Positions 15,431-24,747 of a stretch of DNA of 64,000 bases are shown here, piece after piece. The position numbers and the translations under genes are program-made. Position 1 is the stretch's first letter; each line of letters opens with the position of its first letter. Where the stretch lies: assembly GCF_007667425.1 (NCBI RefSeq), contig NZ_VDRC01000001.1, positions 2,138,595 through 2,202,594 of the forward strand, read 5' to 3'. The DNA is from Microbacterium sp. 1.5R. GTDB lineage: Bacteria > Actinomycetota > Actinomycetes > Actinomycetales > Microbacteriaceae. Under the pieces are notes generated by a model. It was not told where the DNA came from. It worked only from the letters and a program-made list of their open reading frames with translations, and ran no database searches.

Positions 15431-16543
15431 GTGGCCGATCTCCGCATCACGACCAAGGCGCTCCCCGAGCACAACCGCCTGCGCAACCGTGCCATGCTGC
15501 TGCAGACCCTCTTCCACGACGGGCCGCGCAGTCGGGCCGACATCGCGCGCGGATCCGGGTTGAACAAGGTCACGGTGTCGGCCATCGTCGCCGACCTCAT
15601 CGAGCAGGGCATCCTCGCCGAGCTCGGGCATTCCACCGACGTGCGAGTCGGCAAGCCGGCCACCCTGGTGGCGATCGACGACGACTCGCGCTCGATCGTC
15701 AGCCTCGACCTCTCCGACACCCGGTCGTTCCGCGGCGCCATCATGAACCTCCGCGGTCGGGTCGTGCACCAGAAACGCGTCGACATCGCCGCTGAGCGAG
15801 GATCCGACGCCGTGGCCAAGGCGATCGCACTCGCCGAGGAGCTCCTCGCCCTGGCGCCCGCCCCGGTGCTCGGCATCGGAGTCGGCAGCCCCGGTGTCGT
15901 CGACCGCGAGGGCGTCGTGCGCTTCGCTCCGCACCTCGGACTCTTCGACGCCGACGTGCGCGGAGCCCTGAGCACGCGATTCGACCTTCCCGTGCACGTC
16001 GTCAACGACGCGAACGGCATCGCGTTGGCCGTGCACACGTTCCGCGAGAACGATGGGCGCAGCATCCTCATCGTCACGATCCAGCGCGGAGCGGGCGCCG
16101 GGCTGATCGTGGGCGAGAACCTCATCGACGGCATGGACTTCACCGCCGGCGAGATCGGCCATGTCGTCGTCGATCCCCGCCGTGAGACCGAGTGCCTCTG
16201 CGGACGTTCGGGCTGCCTCGACGCGATCGTCGCGGTGCCGGCCCTGCGGCGTCGGCTCGACGAGGGCGAGGAGCGGGCGGTCGTCATCGACGACGCAGCC
16301 GACGCCCTCGCCGCGGCCGTCGCACCCATCATCTCGTTGCTCGGCGCCACCCACGTCGTGATCGTCGGACCGGAAGACGTCTACGACGAGGACTTCGCCC
16401 AGCGCACCCGCGTACATCTCGCGGAGCGCACCCTGCCGTCGACGACCAGCTCGATCGGGGTCGACATCGCCGCAGAGGGCGCGCTGCTCGCGCTGCAGGG
16501 TCCGCTCGTCGCCGTGCTTTCGGCGGAACTGGGCATCTCGTGA
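15431..16543 (+). CDS. ROK family transcriptional regulator 1
   Basis: 370 residues from GTG 15431, which has a GACAAT hexamer 5 nt before it and the start of homology right after it (KALPEHNRLRN). ATG 15374, overlapping the upstream stop, is the alternative and adds 19 residues. N-terminal winged HTH 'SRADIARGSGLNKVTVSAIV'; C-terminal ROK domain with 'VLGIGVGSPGVVD', 'VHVVNDANGIAL', and the zinc site 'HVVVD...CLCGRSGCLDA'. ROK repressors respond to free or phosphorylated sugars and often control the transporter beside them. Several ROK-kinase sugar-site residues look altered (GAGAGLIV instead of GTGIG), typical of regulators. Confidence 0.87.
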   Translation: MADLRITTKALPEHNRLRNRAMLLQTLFHDGPRSRADIARGSGLNKVTVSAIVADLIEQGILAELGHSTDVRVGKPATLVAIDDDSRSIVSLDLSDTRSFRGAIMNLRGRVVHQKRVDIAAERGSDAVAKAIALAEELLALAPAPVLGIGVGSPGVVDREGVVRFAPHLGLFDADVRGALSTRFDLPVHVVNDANGIALAVHTFRENDGRSILIVTIQRGAGAGLIVGENLIDGMDFTAGEIGHVVVDPRRETECLCGRSGCLDAIVAVPALRRRLDEGEERAVVIDDAADALAAAVAPIISLLGATHVVIVGPEDVYDEDFAQRTRVHLAERTLPSTTSSIGVDIAAEGALLALQGPLVAVLSAELGIS

Positions 16544-17646
16544 GGGCAGGAGGCGAGAAGGCGCTCCCCGAGCACACGCGCCAGGCGAACCGCTCGCTCA
16601 TCCTCCGCACCCTGTTCCGCAGCGACGCGATGAGCCGCGCCGACCTCGCGCGAGCGACCGACCTCACCCGGGTCAGCGTCTCGCGCATCGTCGACGACCT
16701 CGCCGCCGAGGGCATCGTGCGCGAGAGCGGACCCAGCCCCGAGGGGCGCGTCGGCAAACCGAGCACGCTCATCGCGCTCAACCCCGACGCGTACCACGTC
16801 GTCTCACTCGACCTCTCGGCGTATGCGGAGCTGACGGGCGCGATCATGAACCTCGTCGGCGACGTCGTGCACACCATGAGCGTGCCGACGGACGGTGCAC
16901 GGGGCGACGCCCTGCTCGAGAAGGTGTGCGCGCTGGCATCCGCCCTCGTGAAGCGGTCGACCGTGCGCGTCCTCGGCGTCGGCGTCGGATCTCCCGGTGT
17001 CGTGAACGCCGACGGTGTCGTGCGCGAAGCCGTCGCCTTCGGCTGGCGCGACCTCGACGTCGGCGCTGCCGTGTCGGCGGTGGTGCCCGTTCCCGTGCAC
17101 GTCGCGAACGATGCGAACGCCGCTGCGCTCGCTGCACGCACCTACGGGCACCCGGTCGTCGACAATCTCGCCCTCGTGCGCATCGGCCAGGGCATCGGCA
17201 GCGGCGTGATCGTCGCGGGGGCGCTCGTCACAGGCGACCGCTTCACCGCGGGAGAGATCGGGCACGTGCTCGTCGACGAGGACGGCGAGGTGTGCCGCTG
17301 CGGTCGGCGGGGATGCCTCGAGGTCGTGGCCGCCACCCCGTATATGCGACGCCGGTTGGCGGATGCGGGTGACGGCACCGATGCGGTGCTCGCCGCAGCG
17401 GGTCAGGCGCTCGGGCGGGTTCTCACACCGGTGGTCGCCGCGCTCGGCCTCGAGCAGGTCGTGCTCTCGGGCCCGCCGGATGTGGTCGGCGACGTCTTCC
17501 TCGAGGCGACGAGAACGGCGATCGAGCACGAGGCGCTGGCGATCGTCACCGACGACTTCGAGATCCGCGTGGCCGTGCGCGGAGACGACATCGTGCTGCT
17601 CGGCGGCACCGCTCTGGTGGTCGCCGAAGAGCTCGGCATCCGCTGA
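16540..17646 (+). CDS. ROK family transcriptional regulator 2
   Basis: 368 residues; the GTG overlaps the TGA of the first ROK gene, so both are made together. HTH 'SRADLARATDLTRVSVSRIV', glucokinase-like fold with 'VLGVGVGSPGVVN', 'VHVANDANAAAL', 'RIGQGIGSGVIV', zinc signature 'GHVLVDEDGEVCRCGRRGCLE'. It is a tandem paralogue of the previous gene, sharing 'KALPEH.R..NR' at the N-terminus. Two ROK proteins in one operon could bind the same operator as hetero-oligomers or sense two different sugars; the sequence does not decide. Confidence 0.88.
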   Translation: MRAGGEKALPEHTRQANRSLILRTLFRSDAMSRADLARATDLTRVSVSRIVDDLAAEGIVRESGPSPEGRVGKPSTLIALNPDAYHVVSLDLSAYAELTGAIMNLVGDVVHTMSVPTDGARGDALLEKVCALASALVKRSTVRVLGVGVGSPGVVNADGVVREAVAFGWRDLDVGAAVSAVVPVPVHVANDANAAALAARTYGHPVVDNLALVRIGQGIGSGVIVAGALVTGDRFTAGEIGHVLVDEDGEVCRCGRRGCLEVVAATPYMRRRLADAGDGTDAVLAAAGQALGRVLTPVVAALGLEQVVLSGPPDVVGDVFLEATRTAIEHEALAIVTDDFEIRVAVRGDDIVLLGGTALVVAEELGIR

Positions 17647-17683
17647 CGCGTCGCCCCGCTCGCGTGAGGCGCCGCGCGCGGCG

Positions 17684-18387
<704 letters not shown>

Positions 18388-18391
<4 letters not shown>

Positions 18392-18636
18392 TCGGCGACC
18401 TCGATGCCGACGACGTCTTCGATCACGGAGTTCGACAGCACCTCGTCGGCGATGCGGCGGGCCTCGGCGAGCACCTCGTCGGTGACCTCGCCCTCAACCG
18501 TGAGCTCGAAGCGCTTGCCGATGCGGACGTCGGTGAAGCCCTCGACACCGAGGCGGGCGAACGCGCCGGAGACGGCCTTCCCCTGGGGGTCGAGCAGTTC
18601 GGGCTTGGGCATGACGTCGACGACGATGGTGGGCAT
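18388..18636 (-). CDS. purS: Phosphoribosylformylglycinamidine synthase, PurS subunit
   Basis: 82 residues: '[20 protein letters not shown]', '[17 protein letters not shown]', '[15 protein letters not shown]'. PurS dimers bridge PurQ and PurL and help channel ammonia. ATG with GGAG 6 nt upstream (minus strand). First gene of a purS-purQ pair. Confidence 0.95.
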
Positions 18637-18784
18637 GACGGCTCCAAGAGTCGCGGGCGGACGGGCGCCCCCAGTCTACCGGCTCCGGCGCGGCACCCCG
18701 CCCTGCGCGACGCCCCGCCCTGCGCGACGCCCTGCGCGCCGCCCTGCGCGCCGCCCCGCTCACCGGGCTGCGCGCCGCCCTGCT

Positions 18785-18868
18785 CGCCGAGACCCCGGGT
18801 TGTCGTCGAGACCCCGTCCTGTGGGCGGCCGTGGCCCGGGGTCTCGACGCGTATCCGGGGTCTCGGCG
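18785..18868. repeat. Family A nested inverted repeat, copy 4
   Basis: CGCCGAGACCCCGG (18785-18798) and CGTCGAGACCCCG (18804-18816) face CGGGGTCTCGACG (18837-18849) and CCGGGGTCTCGGCG (18855-18868). To its left (about 18690-18780) is low-complexity GC sequence made of CCCTGCGCGACGCC-like units; to its right the 19-bp array begins. Confidence 0.8.
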
Positions 18869-18999
18869 AATCACGCCAGGCTCGGCGAATCACGCCAGGC
18901 TCGGCGAATCACGCCAGGCTCGGTGAATCACGCGCGGCTCGGCGAGTCACGCGAGGCTCGGTGAATCACGCGAGGCTCGGGGAATCACGCGAGGCTCGG
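18859..18999. repeat. 19-bp tandem repeat array, about 7.5 copies
   Basis: Units AGGCTCGGCGAATCACGCC start at 18878, 18897, 18916, 18935, 18954, 18973 and 18992, with a degenerate first unit (GGTCTCGGCGAATCACGCC) at 18859 that is shared with the right arm of the adjacent inverted repeat. Variation is at a few fixed positions (C/T/G after TCGG, A/G after GA, C/G at the end). Together with the flanking repeat it fills the 388-nt gap between purS and apt; no gene is seen. Confidence 0.9.
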
Positions 19000-19024
19000 A
19001 CAGGCGGGATGCAGGCCGCGCGGG

Positions 19025-19555
19025 TCAGGCGTGGAAGACCGTGTGCAGGTCGCCGATCGCGTCGCGGCCGCCGAGGCCGTCGATCTCGAACAGTACCGAG
19101 ATGCCGACGACGTGGCTGCCGAGGCGCTCGACGAGCTGGCGTCCCGCGGCGAGTGTGCCTCCGGTGGCGAGCACGTCGTCGATCAACAGCACGCGGGATC
19201 CGGCGGGGAGGTCGTCGTGCATCTCGATCGTCGCCGTGCCGTACTCGAGGGCGTAGTCGACGGATGCCGCAGGGCGCGGCAGCTTGCCCGCTTTGCGGAT
19301 CGGGATGAGGCCCACGCCTGCGGCGATGGCCGCGGCCCCGGCCAGGATGAAGCCTCGTGCCTCGATTCCTGCCACGACGTCGAACTGCCCGGCGAACGGC
19401 TCGACGATGGCCTCGGTCGTCACGCGGAGCGCTTCGGCGTCGGCGAGGAGCGGTGTGATGTCGCGGAAGACGATGCCCGGCTGCGGGTAATCCGGCACGT
19501 TGCGGATCAGCGTCTGGGCGCGGACGAGGGCGGGGGAGAGGGCGGCTTCGGGCAC
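19025..19555 (-). CDS. apt: Adenine phosphoribosyltransferase
   Basis: 176 residues. 'VPDYPQPGIVFRDITPLL' near 20-37 and the PRPP loop VLLIDDVLATGGT at 122-134 are diagnostic; 'VAGIEARGFILA' binds the base. It salvages adenine to AMP in the cytoplasm. The GTG start has TACCCT 6 nt upstream and no Shine-Dalgarno, so the mRNA is probably leaderless. Confidence 0.93.
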   Translation of the reverse strand: MPEAALSPALVRAQTLIRNVPDYPQPGIVFRDITPLLADAEALRVTTEAIVEPFAGQFDVVAGIEARGFILAGAAAIAAGVGLIPIRKAGKLPRPAASVDYALEYGTATIEMHDDLPAGSRVLLIDDVLATGGTLAAGRQLVERLGSHVVGISVLFEIDGLGGRDAIGDLHTVFHA

Positions 19556-19694
19556 TGCCCCAGGGTACCGCCGGTGCAGGATTCCTCAGAAACAAGGGCC
19601 ACAGCGCGGGTGCGGGCTGCGAGCGCGGGGCGATGGTGCGAGTCGGAGCGGATCTCTGAGGAGTGCGCACGGACCTCGCGTCGCATATGGGTGG

Positions 19695-19723
19695 TTGACG
19701 TTGTGGGAGCGCTCCCATAGAGT
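19695..19723 (+). promoter_or_regulatory. Promoter of the ceb operon
   Basis: TTGACG (19695-19700), a 17-bp spacer, TAGAGT (19718-19723). The first CebR operator fills the spacer, so repressor binding would exclude RNA polymerase. Confidence 0.65.
19704..19717. promoter_or_regulatory. CebR operator O1
   Basis: TGGGAGCGCTCCCA is a perfect 14-bp palindrome identical to the known CebR/CelR binding site of Streptomyces and Thermobifida cellulose and cellobiose genes. It lies between -35 and -10 of the ceb promoter. Confidence 0.92.
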
Positions 19724-19736
19724 GACTGATCAACCG

Positions 19737-19750
19737 TGGGAGCGCTCCCA
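19737..19750. promoter_or_regulatory. CebR operator O2
   Basis: Second perfect TGGGAGCGCTCCCA, 33 bp (about three helical turns) from the first and in the transcribed leader. The spacing places both on the same DNA face, suited to cooperative binding by a LacI-family dimer pair. Confidence 0.92.
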
Positions 19751-19808
19751 CGGCATCCACATGCACCACATGCACCACCCCGCACGACCCACCACAAAGG
19801 AGTGATCA

Positions 19809-21116
19809 GTGAACACACGTGCCCGCACCCGGATCCTCACGGCGACAGCCGCGGCATCCGTCTCCGTCCTCGCCCTCGCCGGCTGCGCAGCCACCGGATC
19901 CGGCGACGCTGAGGGAGGCGACGGCGACATCACGCTGACCGTCACCACGTTCGGCACCTTCGGCTACGACGACCTCTACGACGAATACGAGAAGGCCCAC
20001 CCGAACGTCACGATCGAGGCGACCAACATCGACACCGGCGGCAACGCCCGCACCGATGCGTTCACGAAGATCGCCGCCGGCTCCGGCCTCAGCGACATCG
20101 TCGCGATCGAAGAGGGCTGGCTCGGCGCGGTCATGGACGTCTCCGACACGTTCGTCGACCTCCGCGACTACGGCATCGAAGACCGCAAGAGCGACTGGGT
20201 CGACTGGAAGTACGGACAGGCGACGGATGCCGAGGGCCGCGTCATCGGATACGGCACCGACATCGGGCCCAGCGGCATCTGCTACAACGGCGCCGCGTTC
20301 GAAGCGGCCGGGCTGCCGAGCGACCGCGAGTCGGTCGCCCAGCTTCTCGACGGCGACTGGGAGAACTACTTCTCCGTCGGCGCCGACTACACGGCCAAGA
20401 CCGGCAAGGCCTGGTACGACCACTCCGGCTTCGTCTGGAACGCCATGGTCAACCAGCTCGACGAGGGGTACTACACCGCCGACGGCGAGCTGAACGTCGA
20501 GGGCAACGCCGAACTGCAGGACCGTTTCGAGCTGTTGGGAGCCGCGACCGAGGGCGGCCAGTCCGCCGCGCAGACCGCGTGGGACTGGAACGGCGGCAAG
20601 TCGTTCGTCGACGGCACCTTCGCCACGTTCGTCTGCCCCGGCTGGATGCTGGGCGTAGTGCAGGGTCAGGTCGAGGCGGGCGGCGGCGATGCCACGACCG
20701 GCTGGGACTTCGCCGACGTCTTCCCCGGGGGCGCGGCCAACTGGGGCGGCGCCTTCCTGTCGATCCCCGAGACCTCGCAGCACAAGGAGGCGGCGGCCGA
20801 GCTCGCCGACTGGCTGACCCAGCCCGAGCAGCAGGTCAAGCAGTCGGCGGAGGCCGGCAACTTCCCGTCGACGGTCAAGGCGCAGGAGACCCTGGCATCG
20901 GATGCCACGCCGAACGCGTTCTTCAACGACGCGCCGACCGGTGCGATCCTCGCCGAGCGCGCCAAGGGGGTCGTCGCGCAGTTCAAGGGCGCCGACGATT
21001 CGGTCATCCAGGAAAACGTCTTCGGCCCCGCGCTCAGCGCGCTCGACCGCGGGGAGACCGACACCCAGGGCGCCTGGGAGCAGGCCGTCGGCCTGCTGAA
21101 CGAGCTGGTCGGCTGA
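19809..21116 (+). CDS. cebE: Cellobiose/cellodextrin-binding lipoprotein
   Basis: 435 residues from GTG with AAAGGAG upstream. Lipoprotein signal 'VLALAGCAATG', lipid Cys at 26. Family-1 solute-binding protein: 'DITLTVTTFGTFGYDDLYDEY', 'SGLSDIVAIEEGWL', 'GTDIGPSGICYN', 'AGNFPSTVKAQ'. It captures cellobiose/cellodextrins and hands them to CebF/CebG. The identity rests on the CebR operators in front, the GH1 gene and LacI gene behind, exactly the Streptomyces cebEFG-bglC order. No ATPase gene is present; MsiK-type sharing is expected. Confidence 0.9.
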   Translation: MNTRARTRILTATAAASVSVLALAGCAATGSGDAEGGDGDITLTVTTFGTFGYDDLYDEYEKAHPNVTIEATNIDTGGNARTDAFTKIAAGSGLSDIVAIEEGWLGAVMDVSDTFVDLRDYGIEDRKSDWVDWKYGQATDAEGRVIGYGTDIGPSGICYNGAAFEAAGLPSDRESVAQLLDGDWENYFSVGADYTAKTGKAWYDHSGFVWNAMVNQLDEGYYTADGELNVEGNAELQDRFELLGAATEGGQSAAQTAWDWNGGKSFVDGTFATFVCPGWMLGVVQGQVEAGGGDATTGWDFADVFPGGAANWGGAFLSIPETSQHKEAAAELADWLTQPEQQVKQSAEAGNFPSTVKAQETLASDATPNAFFNDAPTGAILAERAKGVVAQFKGADDSVIQENVFGPALSALDRGETDTQGAWEQAVGLLNELVG

Positions 21117-21137
21117 CCGCGTCCCGGCATCGCGCCG

Positions 21138-21277
21138 CGTGTCGTCTCGCTCCGCTCGCTCAACGACCCGGGTGAGGGGTACCGCGTGTCGTCTCGCTCC
21201 GCTCGCTCAACGACCCGCAGGTTCCCGATACCGCGGGTCGTTGAGCGAGGACGACGGAGTCGACCGAGACGACACGC
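21138..21277. repeat. Family B palindromic repeat, copy 1 (two forward arms, one reverse arm)
   Basis: Forward arms TGTCGTCTCGCTCCGCTCGC+TCAACGACCCG occur at 21138-21170 and again at 21185-21217; the reverse arm CGGGTCGTTGAGCGAG...GACGACACGCG spans 21234-21277. It fills the gap between cebE and cebF and would form a strong stem inside the operon mRNA. Confidence 0.85.
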
Positions 21278-21330
21278 GGTGATCCGCCCAGACCTCCGCA
21301 CCCGCATCCGACCACCGACAAGGAACCCTC

Positions 21331-22368
21331 ATGACTCTCACCGACGAGCGTCCGGCGACGGCATCCGCCACATCGAAGGCGGATGCCGCGCCGCTGCGCC
21401 CCTGGCGGCACCGCCTCTCGCGGTTCGACCAGAATGCGTCGCCCTACTTCTACATCTCGCCGTTCTTCCTGCTGTTCGGACTCGTGGGACTCTTCCCGCT
21501 GCTGTACACGGTGTGGGTGGCGGTGCATGAATGGGACCTGCTCAAGGGGCAGGGCGAGTTCGTCGGCGTCGGCAACTTCGCCGAGATCCTCGCCGACGGG
21601 ATGTTCTGGAACTCCGTCGGCAACACCCTGAGCATCTTCGTGCTCTCGGCCATCCCGCAGCTCGCCGTCGCCCTGCTCATCGCGTACCTTCTCGACCGCG
21701 GTCTGCGGGCGCCGACTTTCTGGCGCATGAGTGTGCTCATCCCGTTCGTGGTGACCCCGGTGGCGGTGGCGATCATCTTCTCGAGCATCTTCAACGAGGC
21801 CGACGGTCTCGCGAACAACCTGCTCAATCTGGTCGGCATCGCCGACCAGCAGTGGAAGCACGACACCCTCCTGTCGCACATCGCGATCGCGGTGATGGTG
21901 AACTTCCGCTGGACGGGGTACAACGCCCTGATCCTCCTTGCGGCGATGCAGGCCGTGCCGCGCGACCTGTACGAATCCGCGGCGCTCGACGGAGCGGGCG
22001 CCGCCCGACGCTTCTTCTCGATCACGATCCCGACGATCCGCCCCACGCTGATCTTCGTGATCATCACCGCCACGATCGGCGGCCTGCAGATCTTCGCCGA
22101 ACCACGACTTTTCGACGTCTCGACGGCGGGCGGCATCGGCGGCAGCGACCGACAGTTCCAGACGACCGTGCTCTTCCTGTGGGAGATGGCGTTCTTCCGC
22201 CGCGACCTCGGCGAGGCGTCGGCCGTCGCCATCCTGCTGTTCCTGCTCATCGTCGGCATCGGGGTCATCAACTTCCTGATCTCGCGACGGATCTCGACGG
22301 GCGACGGCCCCCGCACCCGCGCGGCTCGGCGACGCGCCCGCACCACGACCTCGGAGGATGCCCGATGA
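21331..22368 (+). CDS. cebF: Cellobiose ABC transporter permease
   Basis: 345 residues; 'ALAVALL'-rich six-helix permease beginning 'FYISPFFLLFGLVGLFPLLY', with EAA loop 'ESAALDGAGAARRFFSITIP' and 'FAEPRLF' typical of CUT1 CebF. Basic C-terminal tail. Stop overlaps the cebG start (ATGA). Confidence 0.9.
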   Translation: MTLTDERPATASATSKADAAPLRPWRHRLSRFDQNASPYFYISPFFLLFGLVGLFPLLYTVWVAVHEWDLLKGQGEFVGVGNFAEILADGMFWNSVGNTLSIFVLSAIPQLAVALLIAYLLDRGLRAPTFWRMSVLIPFVVTPVAVAIIFSSIFNEADGLANNLLNLVGIADQQWKHDTLLSHIAIAVMVNFRWTGYNALILLAAMQAVPRDLYESAALDGAGAARRFFSITIPTIRPTLIFVIITATIGGLQIFAEPRLFDVSTAGGIGGSDRQFQTTVLFLWEMAFFRRDLGEASAVAILLFLLIVGIGVINFLISRRISTGDGPRTRAARRRARTTTSEDAR

Positions 22369-23252
22369 CCGCGACGCAGGCGCTCAGCGTGCCCGAGAAG
22401 ATCCGCAGGCGCCGGGCAGTCGGGGGCAACGCCGGCATCGGCAGCCGCCCGGGCTTCCTGACGTACGGGCTGCTCGCGGCCTTCATCATCGGCAGCGTGT
22501 ATCCGCTGTGGTGGTCGATCGTCGTGGCCGGCGGCACCAATGCGACGCGCGGCGAGACGCTGCCGCTGATCCCGGGCGGCAACTTCTTCACCAACGCCGC
22601 GAAGGTGCTCGACGCGATCCCGTTCTGGCTCGCGCTCGGCAACTCGTTCCTCATCTCGGGGATCATCACGCTCTCGGTCGTGACGTTCTCGACCCTCGCG
22701 GGGTACGCCTTCGCGAAGCTCCGCTTCCGCGGACGCGATGGACTCATGGTCTTCGTGATCGCGACCATGGCCATCCCCACGCAGCTCGGGATCATCCCCC
22801 TCTTCATGCTGATGCGGGAGTTCGGCTGGACCGGTTCGATCGGCGCGGTGATCGTGCCGACCCTCGTCACCGCGTTCGGGGTGTTCTTCATGCGGCAGTA
22901 CCTGGTCGACGTGATCCCCGACGAGCTGATCGAGGCGGCGCGCGTCGACGGCGCCAACCAGTTCCGCACCTTCCTCACGGTGGGCGTGCCGGCGGCCCGC
23001 CCGGCCATGGCGATCCTCGGGCTGTTCACGTTCATGACCGCGTGGACCGACTACCTGTGGCCGCTGATCGTGCTGTCGCCGCAGAACCCGACCCTGCAGA
23101 CGGCGCTCAGCCAGCTGCAGTCGGGCTACTACATCGACTACTCCATCGTGCTCGCCGGTGCCGTGCTGGCGACCCTTCCGCTGCTCGTGCTCTTCGTCGT
23201 GGCGGGGCGCCAGCTCGTGAGTGGCATCATGGCCGGCGCGGTGAAAGGATGA
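22365..23252 (+). CDS. cebG: Cellobiose ABC transporter permease
   Basis: 295 residues; MalG-type permease with first helix 'FLTYGLLAAFIIGSVYPLWW', EAA loop 'LIEAARVDGANQFRTFL' and C-terminal 'SGIMAGAVKG'. Forms the transmembrane channel with CebF. The next gene begins within 6 nt of its stop. Confidence 0.9.
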   Translation: MTATQALSVPEKIRRRRAVGGNAGIGSRPGFLTYGLLAAFIIGSVYPLWWSIVVAGGTNATRGETLPLIPGGNFFTNAAKVLDAIPFWLALGNSFLISGIITLSVVTFSTLAGYAFAKLRFRGRDGLMVFVIATMAIPTQLGIIPLFMLMREFGWTGSIGAVIVPTLVTAFGVFFMRQYLVDVIPDELIEAARVDGANQFRTFLTVGVPAARPAMAILGLFTFMTAWTDYLWPLIVLSPQNPTLQTALSQLQSGYYIDYSIVLAGAVLATLPLLVLFVVAGRQLVSGIMAGAVKG

Positions 23253-23257
23253 CGTCC

Positions 23258-24688
23258 ATGACCCGCGCGTTCCCCGAGGACTTCCTGTTCGGAGCCGCCA
23301 CGGCGGCCTATCAGATCGAGGGGGCGGCGTTCGACGACGGACGCACGGCGTCGATCTGGGATGCGTTCAGTCGCGAGCCGGGTGCCGTGGTGCGGGGCGA
23401 CAACGGCGACGTGGCCTGCGACCACTACCACCGCTACCCGCAGGACGTCGCTCTCATGAAGGACCTGGGTCTGCAGACGTACCGCTTCTCGACCTCGTGG
23501 TCGCGCGTGCGCCCCGATGGAGGCGCGGTGAACCCGCAGGGCGTCGACTTCTACGAGCGTCTCGTCGACGAGCTGCTCGGCGCCGGCATCCTGCCCTGGC
23601 TGACGCTGTACCACTGGGACATGCCCCAGGCGCTGCAGGAGTCGGGCGGCTGGACGAACCGCGACACCGTGGGGCGGTTCCTCGAGTACGCGGGCACCAT
23701 GCACGACGCGCTCGGCGACCGCGTGAACGTGTGGACGACGCTGAACGAGCCGTGGTGCTCGTCGTTCCTGTCGTACACGGGCGGCGAGCACGCGCCGGGG
23801 CACACGAGCATCGCCGAGGGGCTGCTCGCCTCGCACCACCTTCTGCTCGCCCACGGTGAGACGGTGCGCGAGCTGCGCGGACGCGACGCGAGCCTCAACC
23901 TCGGGATCACGCTCAATCACACGGTCGCCGATCCGGCCGACCCCGAGAACGCGGCCGACGTCGATGCGGCCCGGCGGGTCGACGGGCAATTCAACCGCTG
24001 GTTCCTCGACCCGATCTATCGCGCGCAGTACCCGGCCGACATCATCGAGGACATCCGTGCGGTCGATGCCGAGGCGGTGGCCCGCTTCGAGGATGCCGTG
24101 CACGACGGCGACCTCGACACCATCGCGCAGCACATCGACACCCAGGGCGTGAACTACTACCACGGCGACCTCGTCGCGGGGGAGGAGCCGGAGGCCGCTC
24201 CGCAGGCGAGCGTGCCGGAGGCCGCCCGTCCGGTGCGCAGCCCGTATCCGTCGAGTGCCGGCATCCACCCGGTCGAGCGCGGTCTGCCCCGCACCGCGCA
24301 GGGCTGGGAGGTGCAGCCCGAAGGTCTCACCCGACTGCTGCAGCGGGTGTGGGCCGAGTACGCGCAGCCGGCCGGCACCGTGCTGTACATGACGGAGAAC
24401 GGCGCCGCGTACGACGACGTGTCCGTGGTCGAAGACGGCGAGACGCGGGTGCACGACGACGACCGCGCCGACTTCCTCCGCCGGCATCTCGCGGCCGTGC
24501 TCGACGCGGCGGATGCCGGTGTCGACGTGCGGGGTTACTTCTACTGGTCCCTGTTCGACAACTTCGAATGGGCCTGGGGCTACGACAAGCGCTTCGGCAT
24601 CGTCCGGGTCGACTATGAAACCCAGCAGCGCAGTGTGAAGGACTCGGGCCGGGAGTACGCTCGGATCATCGCCGCACGAGCTCTGTGA
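23258..24688 (+). CDS. bglC: GH1 beta-glucosidase
   Basis: 476 residues from ATG 23258 (AAAGGA 8 nt upstream); ATG 23249, overlapping cebG, is the alternative. GH1 signature 'FLFGAATAAYQIEGA' at 9-23; acid/base E164 in TLNEPW; nucleophile E380 in MTENG; 'FDNFEWAWGYDKRFGIV' in the last barrel turn. No signal peptide: it splits imported cellobiose to glucose in the cytoplasm. Its place in the operon makes it the end of the uptake route and, by removing cellobiose, the switch that resets CebR. Confidence 0.94.
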   Translation: MTRAFPEDFLFGAATAAYQIEGAAFDDGRTASIWDAFSREPGAVVRGDNGDVACDHYHRYPQDVALMKDLGLQTYRFSTSWSRVRPDGGAVNPQGVDFYERLVDELLGAGILPWLTLYHWDMPQALQESGGWTNRDTVGRFLEYAGTMHDALGDRVNVWTTLNEPWCSSFLSYTGGEHAPGHTSIAEGLLASHHLLLAHGETVRELRGRDASLNLGITLNHTVADPADPENAADVDAARRVDGQFNRWFLDPIYRAQYPADIIEDIRAVDAEAVARFEDAVHDGDLDTIAQHIDTQGVNYYHGDLVAGEEPEAAPQASVPEAARPVRSPYPSSAGIHPVERGLPRTAQGWEVQPEGLTRLLQRVWAEYAQPAGTVLYMTENGAAYDDVSVVEDGETRVHDDDRADFLRRHLAAVLDAADAGVDVRGYFYWSLFDNFEWAWGYDKRFGIVRVDYETQQRSVKDSGREYARIIAARAL

Positions 24689-24747
24689 CGCCGGGCCGGC
24701 GGAGCTGGCACGACCCGGACGACGTGGGCCGGGCGGAGGGGAGAGCC

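Noticed and set aside
18859..18999. CRISPR array
   Set aside because: The 19-bp units follow one another directly, without unique spacers, and no cas gene is near.
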